Below are positions 55,623 to 64,000 of a stretch of DNA of 64,000 bases, one piece after another. A model generated the notes under the pieces. That model worked only from the letters and a program-made list of their open reading frames with translations, was not told the origin of the DNA and made no database searches. The stretch spans positions 231,501 to 295,500 of the forward strand of contig NZ_PDJB01000001.1 in the NCBI RefSeq assembly GCF_002563895.1, read 5' to 3'. Position numbers and translations under genes: made by a program. The DNA is from Pseudomonas lurida. Lineage in GTDB: Bacteria > Pseudomonadota > Gammaproteobacteria > Pseudomonadales > Pseudomonadaceae. Position 1 is the stretch's first letter. Each line of letters opens with the position of its first letter.

Positions 55623-56972
55623 ATGAAGACGTTATTAAGCCCCATGGTGGGTGTTGCCGTGGCGAGCTTTATGCTGTCCGCCCATGCCGATTTTGCCGAT
55701 GACAGCCACGCCGATGTGACCCTGCTCAATCGCTATCTCAACCAGCAGGGGCGTGATGTGGTGAACAGCAACGCCAAGGCCCACAGCATTCGTGATTGGG
55801 GCCAGGGTTTCGAGTTCAACTTCAAGTCCGGCTACACCGAGGGGCCCGTGGGCTTGGGCCTGGACCTGCAGGCGTTCTATGGGTTGAAGCTGGACTCGGG
55901 TGGCGACCTCAACGACAAGGATCATCAAGGCCGTTACCCCGGCAGCATGTTCCCGCTGGACAACGGCAAGTCCGCCGACCAGTTCGGCGTGTTGAGCCCG
56001 ACGTTCAAGATGCGGTTTGCCAAGGATGAGTTGCGCGTTGGTACGCTCTACGGCAACAACCCGGTGTTAGCCAATACCGACGGGCGCCTGTACCAGCAGA
56101 CCAACACGGGTGTGCAGCTGGTGTCCAAGGACCTCAGTGACTTCACCTTCACCGGCGGCGACATCTTCAAGACCAAGATCCGCAATGAAACCGGCGACCA
56201 AGGCATGATCACCGCCGGCGGCACCCAGCAGAGCGACCGTTTCCTGTTCGGCGGTGCGGACTACACCGGCATCCAGAACACCACGGTCAGCCTGTGGTAT
56301 TCCAACCTTGAGGATTACTACCAGCAGTTCTTCCTCGGCGCCAAGCGGCATGACGCCTTGTCCGTGGGCGCCATCGACACCGATGTGCGCGTTTTCCGCA
56401 GCCTGGGTGTGGGCGGCAACGCCGACGGTGACAACGATTTCGCCGCGGCTGGCCTTTACGGGGACGGCGCGGGCAAGGGCCGCATCAACCAGACCACCGC
56501 CAGCGTGCTTGAGAGCTACAGCCTGGACGGCCACACCGTTGGCTTGGGTATCCAGAAAAACAGCGGTGACAGCGACTTCCCGTATCTGGATTCCGGCCTG
56601 AACAGCGGCGACAACCGCCAGGGACCAGGCTCAGGTGCCGATACGCCGGCGCTGACCAACATGCAGTTGAACAAATTCCAGCACGCCGGCGAGCGCACCT
56701 GGCTGGCGCAGTACAAATATGACTTGGGCAAGCTCGGCCTGACCGGCCTGACATTCTCCGCCGCCTACGCCCATGGCGATGACATTCGCACGGCGCAGGG
56801 CACTACCAGCGAATGGGAACGTAACGTCGCCGTCGCCTATCAAGTGCCCACCGGCACCCTCAAAGGCCTCGGCGTGACCTGGAAAAACGCCCACGCCAGC
56901 CCGGACATTACCGGCGCCACCGTGCAAGATGAAAACCGCTTTTATGTCAGCTATGTCGTTCCACTCTGGTAG
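55623..56972 (+). CDS. OprD-family outer-membrane porin
   Basis: 449 residues. Signal peptide (about 1-22, SAHADFADDS), then the OprD landmarks: DSHADVTLLNRYLNQQ, RDWGQGFEFNFKSGYTEGPVG, GVLSPTFKMRFAKDELRVG and a C-terminal aromatic residue (VPLW) for outer-membrane insertion. Members take up specific small acids or amino acids; specificity cannot be read here. GGAGA lies upstream of the ATG at 55623. It stands next to betT, so choline-related or aromatic/carboxylate uptake are both open. Confidence 0.9.
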   Translation: MKTLLSPMVGVAVASFMLSAHADFADDSHADVTLLNRYLNQQGRDVVNSNAKAHSIRDWGQGFEFNFKSGYTEGPVGLGLDLQAFYGLKLDSGGDLNDKDHQGRYPGSMFPLDNGKSADQFGVLSPTFKMRFAKDELRVGTLYGNNPVLANTDGRLYQQTNTGVQLVSKDLSDFTFTGGDIFKTKIRNETGDQGMITAGGTQQSDRFLFGGADYTGIQNTTVSLWYSNLEDYYQQFFLGAKRHDALSVGAIDTDVRVFRSLGVGGNADGDNDFAAAGLYGDGAGKGRINQTTASVLESYSLDGHTVGLGIQKNSGDSDFPYLDSGLNSGDNRQGPGSGADTPALTNMQLNKFQHAGERTWLAQYKYDLGKLGLTGLTFSAAYAHGDDIRTAQGTTSEWERNVAVAYQVPTGTLKGLGVTWKNAHASPDITGATVQDENRFYVSYVVPLW

Positions 56973-57021
56973 GAAATTGCTGTAAAACGGACAGGCAGAC
57001 TTAAGCGATTCAGCTGGTTAA

Positions 57022-57053
57022 AAGGCCTGGGAATATCGTTATTCCCAGGCCTT
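57022..57053. terminator. Hairpin between the porin and yghZ-like genes
   Basis: Perfect 13-bp arms AAGGCCTGGGAAT / ATTCCCAGGCCTT with a 6-nt loop. There is no long T-run after it, but the stem strength suggests termination or mRNA 3' protection of the porin message. Confidence 0.65.
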
Positions 57054-57080
57054 ATTTGCCTACGTCCAAGAGAGGATTCG

Positions 57081-58118
57081 ATGACTTACATTGCTGCCGA
57101 AAACCGCTATGAATCTATTCCGTATCGCCGCGTCGGTCGCAGTGGATTGGTGCTGCCTGCACTGTCCCTGGGCCTGTGGCACAACTTTGGCGACAGCACC
57201 CCGATCGACACCCAGCGCGCCCTCCTGCGCACCGCGTTCGACTTGGGGATCAACCACTTCGACCTGGCCAACAACTACGGCCCGCCGTACGGCAGTGCCG
57301 AGATCAACTTCGGCCGTCTGCTGCGCGAAGACTTCAAGCACTACCGCGACGAATTGATCATCTCCAGCAAGGCGGGCTGGGACATGTGGCCCGGCCCTTA
57401 CGGCCAGGGCGGCGGTTCGCGCAAATACGTACTGGCCAGCCTCGACCAGAGCCTGCAGCGCCTGGGTGTCGACTACGTGGATATCTTCTACTCCCACCGC
57501 TTCGACGCCGATACCCCACTGGAAGAAACCGCCAGCGCCCTGGCCACTGCGGTGCAACAAGGCAAGGCGTTGTACATCGGTATCTCGTCCTACTCAGGCG
57601 TAAAAACCCGCGACATCGCCGCCCTGCTCAACGAGTGGAAAGTGCCGCTACTGATCCACCAGCCGGCCTATAACCTGCTCAACCGCTGGGTGGAAAAAGA
57701 CCTGTTGGACACCACCGAAGAACTCGGTGCCGGGGTGATTGCCTTCACACCGCTAGCCCAAGGGCTGCTGACCGACAAATACCTCAACGGTGTGCCGGCC
57801 GATGCACGCGTGAATCGGCCGGGTGGCGGTTCGTTGCAGGCCAAGCACCTGTCCGAGGCCAACATTGCCCACGTGCGTGCGCTGAATGAAATCGCCCAGC
57901 GTCGTGGCCAGAGCCTGGCGCAACTGGCATTGGCCTGGACGCTGCGTGACCCTCGGGTGACCAGTGCGCTGATCGGTGCCAGCCGACCGGAGCAGATCAT
58001 CGAGAACGTAGGGGCGTTGAAGAACTTGAGCTTCAGTGCCGAAGAACTGGCGGAGATTGATCGCTTTGCGCAGGAAGGCGGCATCAACCTGTGGGAAAAG
58101 CCTTCGACCGCTGAATAA
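57081..58118 (+). CDS. yghZ: L-glyceraldehyde 3-phosphate reductase-type aldo/keto reductase
   Basis: 345 residues, AKR14 (YghZ) family: YRRVGRSGLVLPALSLGLWHNFGD at the start (quoted in parts YRRVGRSGLV and LGLWHNFGD), catalytic Asp and Tyr in HFDLANNYGP, Lys in IISSKAGWDMWPGPYG, His in IFYSHRFD, and the NADPH site near the end (ALIGASRPEQIIENVGAL). YghZ reduces L-glyceraldehyde 3-phosphate and methylglyoxal. GAGAGGA lies before the ATG. A REP-like hairpin follows its stop. Confidence 0.88.
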   Translation: MTYIAAENRYESIPYRRVGRSGLVLPALSLGLWHNFGDSTPIDTQRALLRTAFDLGINHFDLANNYGPPYGSAEINFGRLLREDFKHYRDELIISSKAGWDMWPGPYGQGGGSRKYVLASLDQSLQRLGVDYVDIFYSHRFDADTPLEETASALATAVQQGKALYIGISSYSGVKTRDIAALLNEWKVPLLIHQPAYNLLNRWVEKDLLDTTEELGAGVIAFTPLAQGLLTDKYLNGVPADARVNRPGGGSLQAKHLSEANIAHVRALNEIAQRRGQSLAQLALAWTLRDPRVTSALIGASRPEQIIENVGALKNLSFSAEELAEIDRFAQEGGINLWEKPSTAE

Positions 58119-58140
58119 CCCGACACCACTCGATCAACCT

Positions 58141-58166
58141 GGGGGAGCGGGCTTGCCCGCTCCCCC
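58141..58166. repeat. Perfect hairpin between convergent yghZ-like and tauD genes
   Basis: GGGGGAGCGGGC-TT-GCCCGCTCCCCC: a REP core converted to a near-complete palindrome, sitting 22 bp after one stop and 20 bp before the other. It may act as a two-way barrier. Confidence 0.8.
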
Positions 58167-58185
58167 ATTTGAACTTCACGAGGGT

Positions 58186-59022
58186 TTAGAACGGCACGTC
58201 GCCCAAGATCGTCGCTCGATGCATCACCCGTCGCTGCGGCCGGTAGTCATCCACCGCGTAATGCTGGGTCACGCGGTTGTCCCAGAACGCCACGTCATTT
58301 TCCTGCCAGCGCCAGCGGATGGTGAATTCCGGACGTGTCGCGTGGGCAAACAAGAGCTTCAAGATTGCTTCACTCTCCGCCGGCTCAAGCTCATTGATCC
58401 GGGTGGTAAACCCATCACTCACAAACAGCGACTTGCGCCCACTCACCGGATGCGTACGCACCACCGGGTGCGACAACGGTGGGTTCTTCTTGCGGGTTTC
58501 TTCCCAGCGCGCCAGGTCTTCGGCGGTGTTGCCAAAGCGCTCCAGCGGAAAGGACTTGGTGAAGTCATGGGTAGCCGTCAGCCCGTCGAGCAAGCGCTTC
58601 AACGGCTCGGACAGTGCCTCATACGCTGCAATACCACTGGCCCACAACGTGTCGCCGCCAAACGCCGGCAGCAGCTTGGCGCTGAGCACCGCGCCGAGCG
58701 CCGGGGTGGGCAGGAAGGTCACGTCGGTGTGCCACACCGCGTTGTCGCGCACGTCGGTGACGGCGGTGTCGAGGATCAGCACTTCGGGCTGTTCCGGCAC
58801 GTTGGGGTAGATCGGGTGGATGTGCAGGTCACCGAAGTTCGCCGCAAACCGCGCCTGTTGTTGCGGGTTGATTTCTTGGCCACGGAAGAACAACACCGAG
58901 TGGGCGAGCAACGCGTGTTCGATGGCGTCGCGGTGTTCGGGGTTCAGCGGCTGGGTGATGTCGACGCCACTGATCTGGGCGCCCAGTGCGCTGCTTAATG
59001 GGGTAACGGTCAGGCTGCTCAT
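58186..59022 (-). CDS. tauD: Taurine dioxygenase
   Basis: Fe(II)/2-oxoglutarate enzyme that splits taurine to sulfite and aminoacetaldehyde. 278 residues. Iron ligands His98 and Asp100 ([10 protein letters not shown]) and His254 ([10 protein letters not shown]); 2-oxoglutarate-binding Arg265 and Arg269 nearby, all at positions matching E. coli TauD. The ATG at 59022 ([10 protein letters not shown]) has TGAGAAC upstream; a longer reading to 59055 is unlikely. Last gene of tauABCD. Confidence 0.95.
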   Translation of the reverse strand: MSSLTVTPLSSALGAQISGVDITQPLNPEHRDAIEHALLAHSVLFFRGQEINPQQQARFAANFGDLHIHPIYPNVPEQPEVLILDTAVTDVRDNAVWHTDVTFLPTPALGAVLSAKLLPAFGGDTLWASGIAAYEALSEPLKRLLDGLTATHDFTKSFPLERFGNTAEDLARWEETRKKNPPLSHPVVRTHPVSGRKSLFVSDGFTTRINELEPAESEAILKLLFAHATRPEFTIRWRWQENDVAFWDNRVTQHYAVDDYRPQRRVMHRATILGDVPF

Positions 59023-59033
59023 GCTGTTCTCAC

Positions 59034-59870
59034 TCAATGTGCCTGGCCATGCCAAGGCACTAATTTACGCTGCAGGGCACGCAAGCCCATTTCCATGGCG
59101 AAGGCGATCAGGGCGATGACCAGGATCCCCAGCACGACCACATCGGTGACCAGGAACTGCGCCGCCGATTGCACCATGAAGCCCAGGCCGCTGGTGGCCG
59201 CAATCAATTCTGCTGCGACCAGTGTCGACCAGCCCACACCCAGCCCGATGCGCACGCCGGTGAGGATGTCGGGCAGGGCGCTCGGCAGGATTACATGGCG
59301 AATCAGTTGGGCGCGGGTGGCGCCCAGCGACTGCGCGGCGCGCAGTTTGGCCGGGTCGACCGTGCGCACGCCCGTGGCGGTGGCGATGGCAATCGGCGCA
59401 AAGATCGCCAGGTAAATCAGCAGCACCTTGGACAGCTCGCCAATGCCGCACCAGATCACGATCAACGGCAGGTAGGCCAACGGCGGAATCGGCCGGTAGA
59501 ACTCGATCAGTGGGTCGAGTACTCCCCGTGCGATACGATTGGCACCGATGGCAATGCCCACCGGCACGGCGGTCAGCACGGCAAAGCCCAGGCCCAGGCC
59601 GATACGGCTGAGGCTCGCGCCAAGATGCTGCCAGAGGGTGGAGTCCATGTAGCCCGTGGTCGCCAGCAGCCAGCCTTTTTGCAGCACGGCAGACGGCGGC
59701 GGCAGGAACAGCGGCTCTATGAGGCCGGTGGCGGTGACGGCCCACCAGATGACCAGCAAGGCGACCAGGGTCAGCAGGCTGATCCAGCGCGTGCTCAGGC
59801 TGCGACGTACCGGGATAACCGTGTGCGTCACCGTTTGGGTGGCGGTAGCGGGGAGTTCGTAGCTGCTCAT
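59034..59870 (-). CDS. tauC: Taurine ABC transporter permease
   Basis: 278 residues, TauC/SsuC family: long cytoplasmic N-terminus (about 30 residues), six hydrophobic helices, and the EAA loop [20 protein letters not shown] (about 173-192). Overlaps tauB by 4 bp; tauD starts 11 bp after its stop. Confidence 0.95.
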   Translation of the reverse strand: MSSYELPATATQTVTHTVIPVRRSLSTRWISLLTLVALLVIWWAVTATGLIEPLFLPPPSAVLQKGWLLATTGYMDSTLWQHLGASLSRIGLGLGFAVLTAVPVGIAIGANRIARGVLDPLIEFYRPIPPLAYLPLIVIWCGIGELSKVLLIYLAIFAPIAIATATGVRTVDPAKLRAAQSLGATRAQLIRHVILPSALPDILTGVRIGLGVGWSTLVAAELIAATSGLGFMVQSAAQFLVTDVVVLGILVIALIAFAMEMGLRALQRKLVPWHGQAH

Positions 59871-60646
59871 GCGGACACCTGCCGTTGGGAGAACACCTTG
59901 CCCAGCACGTGTTCGCGGGTTTCGATAAAACGCGGGTCGGACTTGATCGCCCGCGCCGACTCACCGGCGGCGTAGCGTTGGCCGAAATCCAGGCTCAGGC
60001 GCTCGACGATCTGGCCGGGGTTGGGCGCCAGCAGGATCAGGTCGGTGGCGAGAAATACCGCCTCTTCGATGTCGTGGGTAATCAGGAACACCGGCTTGGC
60101 CGTGCGCCGCCAGACTTGCAGCAGCAGTTCCTGCATCTGTTCGCGGGTGAAGGCATCGAGCGCGCCGAAGGGTTCGTCCATCAGCAACACGCGTGGGTCG
60201 GCCGCCAGTGCGCGGGCCAGGCCGACACGTTGCTTCTGGCCGCCGGAAAGCTGCCAGATGCGGCGGCTGTCGAAACCGGCCAGGTCGACCAGCGCGAGCA
60301 TTTCCTGGGCGCGGATTTCGCGTTGCGCCTTGGGCACGCCGGCCAGCTCCAGGCCGAAACCGACGTTGGCCAGCACATCTTGCCAGGGCAGCAGGGCGTC
60401 GTCCTGGAACACCACACCGCGTTCGGCGCTGGGGCCTTTGACCGGCACGCCATCGAGGGTGATGCGCCCGGCAGACGGTTCGACAAAGCCGGCGATCAGG
60501 TTCAACAGCGAAGTCTTGCCACTGCCGGACGGGCCGAGGGCCACCAGCAATTGCTGGGGCCCCAGGTCGAGTGAAATGTCTGACAGTACCGGTTCTGTGG
60601 CGCCTGGGTACTGTGCGCTGATGCGCTCCAGCTGTAGCAAGGCCAT
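59867..60646 (-). CDS. tauB: Taurine ABC transporter ATPase
   Basis: 259 residues: Walker A GPSGSGKT (38-45), Q-loop [15 protein letters not shown], signature LSGGQKQR, Walker [13 protein letters not shown], switch His LITHDIEEA. TauB/SsuB family; assigned to taurine by the adjacent tauA and tauD. 17 bp from tauA and overlapping tauC. Confidence 0.95.
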   Translation of the reverse strand: MALLQLERISAQYPGATEPVLSDISLDLGPQQLLVALGPSGSGKTSLLNLIAGFVEPSAGRITLDGVPVKGPSAERGVVFQDDALLPWQDVLANVGFGLELAGVPKAQREIRAQEMLALVDLAGFDSRRIWQLSGGQKQRVGLARALAADPRVLLMDEPFGALDAFTREQMQELLLQVWRRTAKPVFLITHDIEEAVFLATDLILLAPNPGQIVERLSLDFGQRYAAGESARAIKSDPRFIETREHVLGKVFSQRQVSA

Positions 60647-60663
60647 CGCAATGAACTCCCGAA

Positions 60664-61641
60664 TCAGTGGGTGATGAATTTGGCGCTGACGTAAGGGGCG
60701 TAGTCCGGCAGCACCGCTTCGACCTTGCCTTGTTCCTTCAGGAACGCAGCGGTATCGGTCACGGCCTTGGTGGTGGGTGCGCCCAGCAGGGTCACCTGGT
60801 CGGCCGCCAGCGGGTAGACGTTGCCTTGCAGCAGCAAGGGGATATCACTGGCCTTGGCGCCGGACAGTTTCACCAGTTTGTCGACGTTGCCTGTGTCGGC
60901 GAGCCAGGCTTGTGGGTCTTTGCGGTATGCGGCGTAGGCATCCAGGGTGACTTTGGCGAACGCGGTGACGATTTCCGGGTGCTTCTCGGCGAAGTCCTTG
61001 CGCACGATCCAGGCATCAAAGGTCGGCGCACCGAACTTGGCCAGTTCACCAGAGGTGATCAGCACCTTGCCGTTCTCTTTGGCGACGCCCAGGGCTGGGT
61101 CCCACACGTAGGTCGCGTCGATATCGCCGCGTTTCCAGGCGGCGATGATTGCCGGTGGCGCGAGGTTGAGGATGGTCACTTTGGACGGGTCGATGTTCCA
61201 GTGCTTCAGCGCGGCCAGCAGGCTGTAGTGCCCGGTGGACACGAAGGGTACGGCGATCTTTTTGCCGATCAGGTCCTGAGGGCCGTTGATCCCGGAGCCG
61301 TCGCGTGCCACCAGCGCTTCGGCGCCGCCGATCTGGGTGGCGACGAGGAAGGTTTCCACCGGCACTTTACGGGTGATCGCCGCGGTCAGCGGGCTGGAAC
61401 CGAGGTAGCCGATCTGCACGTCGCCGGAAGCGATGGCGGCGATGATGTCGGCGCCATTGTCGAATTTGCGCCAGTCGATCTTGGCGTGGGTGGCTTTCTC
61501 GTAGGCACCGTCGGCCTGGGCGACTTTGGCCGGGTCCACGGTGGTCTGGTAAGCGATGGTCACATCCGCCGCCTGGGCAAACAGGCTGGCACCGGCCAGG
61601 GACAATGCGGCCAGGAGGCGCAGAGGGGTTAGCAGTTTCAA
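60664..61641 (-). CDS. tauA: Taurine-binding periplasmic protein
   Basis: 325 residues with a signal peptide (to about residue 25, FAQAADVTI) and the family landmarks [33 protein letters not shown] and [17 protein letters not shown]. The start is a TTG at 61641 with GAGGAG eight bases upstream; there is no in-frame ATG that keeps the signal peptide. First gene of the tau operon; an inverted repeat and AT-rich stretch lie 60-90 bp upstream. Confidence 0.95.
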   Translation of the reverse strand: MKLLTPLRLLAALSLAGASLFAQAADVTIAYQTTVDPAKVAQADGAYEKATHAKIDWRKFDNGADIIAAIASGDVQIGYLGSSPLTAAITRKVPVETFLVATQIGGAEALVARDGSGINGPQDLIGKKIAVPFVSTGHYSLLAALKHWNIDPSKVTILNLAPPAIIAAWKRGDIDATYVWDPALGVAKENGKVLITSGELAKFGAPTFDAWIVRKDFAEKHPEIVTAFAKVTLDAYAAYRKDPQAWLADTGNVDKLVKLSGAKASDIPLLLQGNVYPLAADQVTLLGAPTTKAVTDTAAFLKEQGKVEAVLPDYAPYVSAKFITH

Positions 61642-61702
61642 GGGGGAAGCTCCTCAATCAGGCGGCCGAGGGTCGGCGTGTGAGGAGACTAAATGATCTA
61701 AG

Positions 61703-61731
61703 AATTCGAAAATAAATAACATTTTCGAATT
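61703..61731. promoter_or_regulatory. Inverted repeat upstream of tauA
   Basis: Perfect 10-bp arms AATTCGAAAA / TTTTCGAATT with a 9-nt AT spacer, 62-90 bp before tauA. One arm edge reads ATTCTTAG on the transcribed strand, similar to motifs before oscA and epsC. Candidate operator for a sulfur-responsive regulator such as CysB; inference. Confidence 0.55.
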
Positions 61732-61774
61732 AGCTTATTAGTAGAAGTGAACGTGGATCTTGAAGGCGCACAGG

Positions 61775-61867
61775 CCATGTGGCGGCGGGCTCGCTCGCGA
61801 ACACGCAGTGTCAGTCGCCGGGAATATCGACTGATCCACCGCATTCGCGAGCAAGCCCGCGCCCACC
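61775..61867. repeat. REP doublet between gshA and tauA
   Basis: TGGCGGCGGGCTCGCTCGCGAAC and inverted ATTCGCGAGCAAGCCCGCGCCCAC, about 90 bp overall; slightly diverged from the consensus. Confidence 0.82.
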
Positions 61868-61885
61868 AGGTTTTGCGTAGGGTTA

Positions 61886-63469
61886 TCAGTTGCTGATGGC
61901 GAGGATGCTGGCCTGGTAGGAACCGACGAACACATCGAAATCGCCCACTTCGTTCTGCTCCAGCTCCGCTTGTTGCGCCAGCGATGTGCGCGCCAGCTCT
62001 TCAAAACGGGCCTGCTCTTGCGCCGGCAGCGGTTCCTTGCGGAAATGCTCGGCGTGCAGCTGGCTCTGGTGCAGGGAGAACTGCGCAAAACTTTCCTTAC
62101 GCTCGGCCATCGCTGCCAGCACCTGGGCCGAAGGGGTCATGGACGGGTCCTTGACCTTGGCCAACTGAGCGTCCAGCGCCTGGCTGTGCTCTGTGATGCC
62201 GTGGCTCTCATCCAGCAAGGCGGCCAGCGGCGCGATCTGCTCCAGCAGCTCGGCAGCCCATTCCTTCATGTCCACCGCTTGGCCCTGGCGCTGCAATTGC
62301 AGTCCCGGGCGACGGCCTTCCTTGACCACACTGAGGAAGTTGGAGGTGGCGTTGCCGCACTCGTTGTTGGCGAACAGTGGGCTGTCGTTCAGCGCGCAGT
62401 AGAGCAAGAAGGCGTCGAGGAAGCGCGACTCTTGCAGGTCGATGCCCATCGGCAAGAACGGGTTGATGTCCAGGCAGCGCACTTCGATGTACTGGATGCC
62501 ACGGGCCATCAACGCCTGGATCGGCCGCTCGCCGGTGTAGGTCACGCGCTTGGGGCGGATGTTGGAGTAGTACTCGTTTTCGATCTGCAGGATGTTGGTG
62601 TTGAGCTGCACCCACTCACCATCCTTGTGCGTGCCGACTTCGACGTACGGCGCGTAGGGCGTTGCCACCGCTTCGCGCAGGCTGTCGGTGTAGCTGCTCA
62701 GGTCGTTGTAGCACGGCGTGAGGCCGGCCTGGGCGTTGCTCTGGTAACCCAGGTCGCTCATGCGCAGGCTGGTAGCGTACGGCAGGTACAGGGTGTCGGC
62801 GTCCAATACTTCCAACTGGTGCGAACGCCCGCGCAAGAAGCCCGCGTCCAGGGCCGGTGACGCACCGAACAGGTACATCAACAGCCAGCTGTAGCGACGG
62901 AAGTTACGGATCAGCGCGATGTAGGCGGTGGACTGGTAGTCGCGGTCGGTGCCGACAAACCCTTCAGTCTCCTTGAGCAACGGCCACAACTGTTCCGGCA
63001 GGGAAAAGTTGTAGTGGATGCCGGCGATGCACTGCATGGTCTTGCCGTAACGCAGGGCCAGGCCCTTACGGTACACGTACTTCAGCTGGCCGATATTGGA
63101 GGTGCCGTAGTAGGCAATCGGAATATCTTCCTCGGCCGGCAACGGGCACGGCATCGAGGGGCTCCACAGGTATTCGTTGCCGAGCTTGGTGTAGGCAAAA
63201 CGGTGGATCTTATCCAGGCTGCTCAGGGTATCGGCCGGGTTGGGCAGCGCGGGAGTGATGAACTCCAGCAGCGATTCCGAGTAGTCGGTAGTGATCTGTT
63301 CATGGGTCAACGCGGCGCCCAGGGCTTCAGGGTGCGGCGTTTGCGCCAGTCGACCCTCACCGGTGACACGCAGGCATTCGCGCTCGATGCCGTGCAAGCA
63401 CTGCTCTAGCAGGGAGAGGTGTTCGCGCTTGCCGAGCAGGGCCAGGCGGCGGTTGAGAAGTTCGCTCAA
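61886..63469 (-). CDS. gshA: Glutamate-cysteine ligase
   Basis: First step of glutathione synthesis: joins glutamate and cysteine using ATP. 527 residues from a TTG start at 63469 (reads [13 protein letters not shown]), preferred because AAGGA lies seven bases upstream; a GTG five codons earlier (63484) is possible. The proteobacterial GshA landmarks are present: [45 protein letters not shown] (in parts), [12 protein letters not shown] and [12 protein letters not shown]. It draws on the cysteine supplied by the sulfur genes around it. The thioesterase upstream is on the same strand, the order seen at PA5202-PA5203. Confidence 0.95.
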   Translation of the reverse strand: MSELLNRRLALLGKREHLSLLEQCLHGIERECLRVTGEGRLAQTPHPEALGAALTHEQITTDYSESLLEFITPALPNPADTLSSLDKIHRFAYTKLGNEYLWSPSMPCPLPAEEDIPIAYYGTSNIGQLKYVYRKGLALRYGKTMQCIAGIHYNFSLPEQLWPLLKETEGFVGTDRDYQSTAYIALIRNFRRYSWLLMYLFGASPALDAGFLRGRSHQLEVLDADTLYLPYATSLRMSDLGYQSNAQAGLTPCYNDLSSYTDSLREAVATPYAPYVEVGTHKDGEWVQLNTNILQIENEYYSNIRPKRVTYTGERPIQALMARGIQYIEVRCLDINPFLPMGIDLQESRFLDAFLLYCALNDSPLFANNECGNATSNFLSVVKEGRRPGLQLQRQGQAVDMKEWAAELLEQIAPLAALLDESHGITEHSQALDAQLAKVKDPSMTPSAQVLAAMAERKESFAQFSLHQSQLHAEHFRKEPLPAQEQARFEELARTSLAQQAELEQNEVGDFDVFVGSYQASILAISN

Positions 63470-63683
63470 GTTGGATTCCTTCACGCGTCAGTCGCCCCAA
63501 TATGGGGGTGGGCAGGACGGTCTACAAGGGTGAAGTTAAAACTGGCGTGATCGCCTGGTTTAGAGTCAATTTGACCCGTTCTGAAAATGCCGACTTCACT
63601 CCATGAATTTGGCTACAGCGCAGCGAGAAAATTCCGACGCCGTTGCTGCAGCGCCGAAATTAACTCAAATCGGGGGTGGGGAG

Positions 63684-64000
63684 CTATAGGACAGCGAAGG
63701 TGCCCTGTGCTTTTGCGACAAGTCGTTCGTCCTGATACACATCCGCCTCGACCACCAGCGTGCGGCGGCCGGCATGAATCACCCGGCTGGTGCACAGCAC
63801 GTCGCCGTCAGACACGGCGCGGATGTAGTTGATCTTGCACTCGATGGTCGCGCTCTGCTGGTCGAAACCATGGGCGCTGGAACAGGCCAGCCCCATCGTA
63901 ATGTCCACCAGGCTGAAAATCGCCCCGCCATGGAGCTTGCCCGCGCGATTACGCAGCTGGGGCTCCAGGGTCAGGGCCACCTCGGCAACGCCTTCTTCAA
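63684..64000 (-). CDS. PaaI-family thioesterase (5' end beyond window)
   Basis: At least 105 residues visible; the start lies past the window edge because the frame stays open (…GVAEVALTLEPQL). Hotdog-fold thioesterase: RNRAGKLHGGAIFSLVDITMG carries the catalytic-site HGG and the Asp of the active site, followed by ATIECKINYIRAVSDGDVLC. Family members hydrolyse acyl-CoA thioesters. An internal ATG at 63980 would give a truncated protein and is unlikely to be the start. Confidence 0.88.
   Translation of the reverse strand, partial: EEGVAEVALTLEPQLRNRAGKLHGGAIFSLVDITMGLACSSAHGFDQQSATIECKINYIRAVSDGDVLCTSRVIHAGRRTLVVEADVYQDERLVAKAQGTFAVL

Overview
The window is a stretch of chromosome from a fluorescent Pseudomonas, most likely of the P. 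fluorescens group. Three observations point there. The order gabD-gabT ... desA - GGDEF/EAL gene - oscA - sbp - cysT - cysW - cysA, the tonB-exbB-exbD block, a two-adaptor triABC pump and a thioesterase-gshA pair all match loci I know from P. aeruginosa. Coding sequence is GC-rich and densely packed. Most intergenic gaps carry the REP-type palindromes (GTGGGAGCGGGCTTGCCCGCGA and variants) typical of this group. I found no rRNA, tRNA, prophage, insertion sequence or CRISPR array.

Layout. 0-3 kb: GABA catabolism (gabD, gabT). 3-9 kb: signalling and membrane lipid genes (receiver-HDOD protein, PAS-GGDEF cyclase, DesA-type desaturase, PAS-GGDEF-EAL protein). 9.4-13.5 kb: sulfate uptake (oscA-sbp-cysTWA). 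13.7-21.2 kb: Mpo1-like membrane protein, Crp/Fnr regulator, lone receiver, AraC regulator with a divergent desaturase, a LysR regulator, CynX-type transporter plus deaminase with a divergent LysR. 21.4-23.4 kb: TonB-ExbB-ExbD. 23.7-29.6 kb: small hydrolase, unusual sigma-54 activator, orphan MetQ-type binding protein and a four-gene polar amino-acid ABC transporter. 29.6-39.96 kb: REP tandem array, two copies of a roughly 400-470 bp intergenic repeat flanking a RecF-like ATPase, triABC and a putative glycosidase. 40-47 kb: methyltransferase, metINQ-like transporter, a flavin monooxygenase and two SfnB-type flavoproteins. 47-53 kb: beta-sandwich hypothetical protein, cystine ABC transporter, D-cysteine desulfhydrase and a divergent serine acetyltransferase. 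53-58 kb: BetT choline transporter, OprD-family porin, YghZ-type aldo/keto reductase. 58-61.6 kb: tauABCD. 61.9-64 kb: gshA and an edge-truncated thioesterase.

Sulfur is the unifying theme. Sulfate, taurine, cystine and a probable organosulfur compound each have a transporter here. The oxidative enzymes that release sulfur (TauD, SfnB x2, the LLM monooxygenase), cysteine precursor synthesis (EpsC), D-cysteine breakdown (DcyD) and glutathione synthesis (GshA) lie close by. Several of these operons are preceded by AT-rich segments with inverted or repeated motifs that may be sites for a shared sulfur regulator such as CysB.

Most worth following up: the SfnB-SfnB-LLM-MetQNI operon of unknown substrate, which starts with a 20-codon arginine-rich leader ORF overlapping the first gene; the sigma-54 activator that lacks a DNA-binding domain and has GAHSGA in place of GAFTGA; the two direct long repeats that differ by a 15- versus 3-unit hexanucleotide tract and flank the efflux pump; and a 105-bp tandem duplication that copied the end of a coding sequence together with a REP element.
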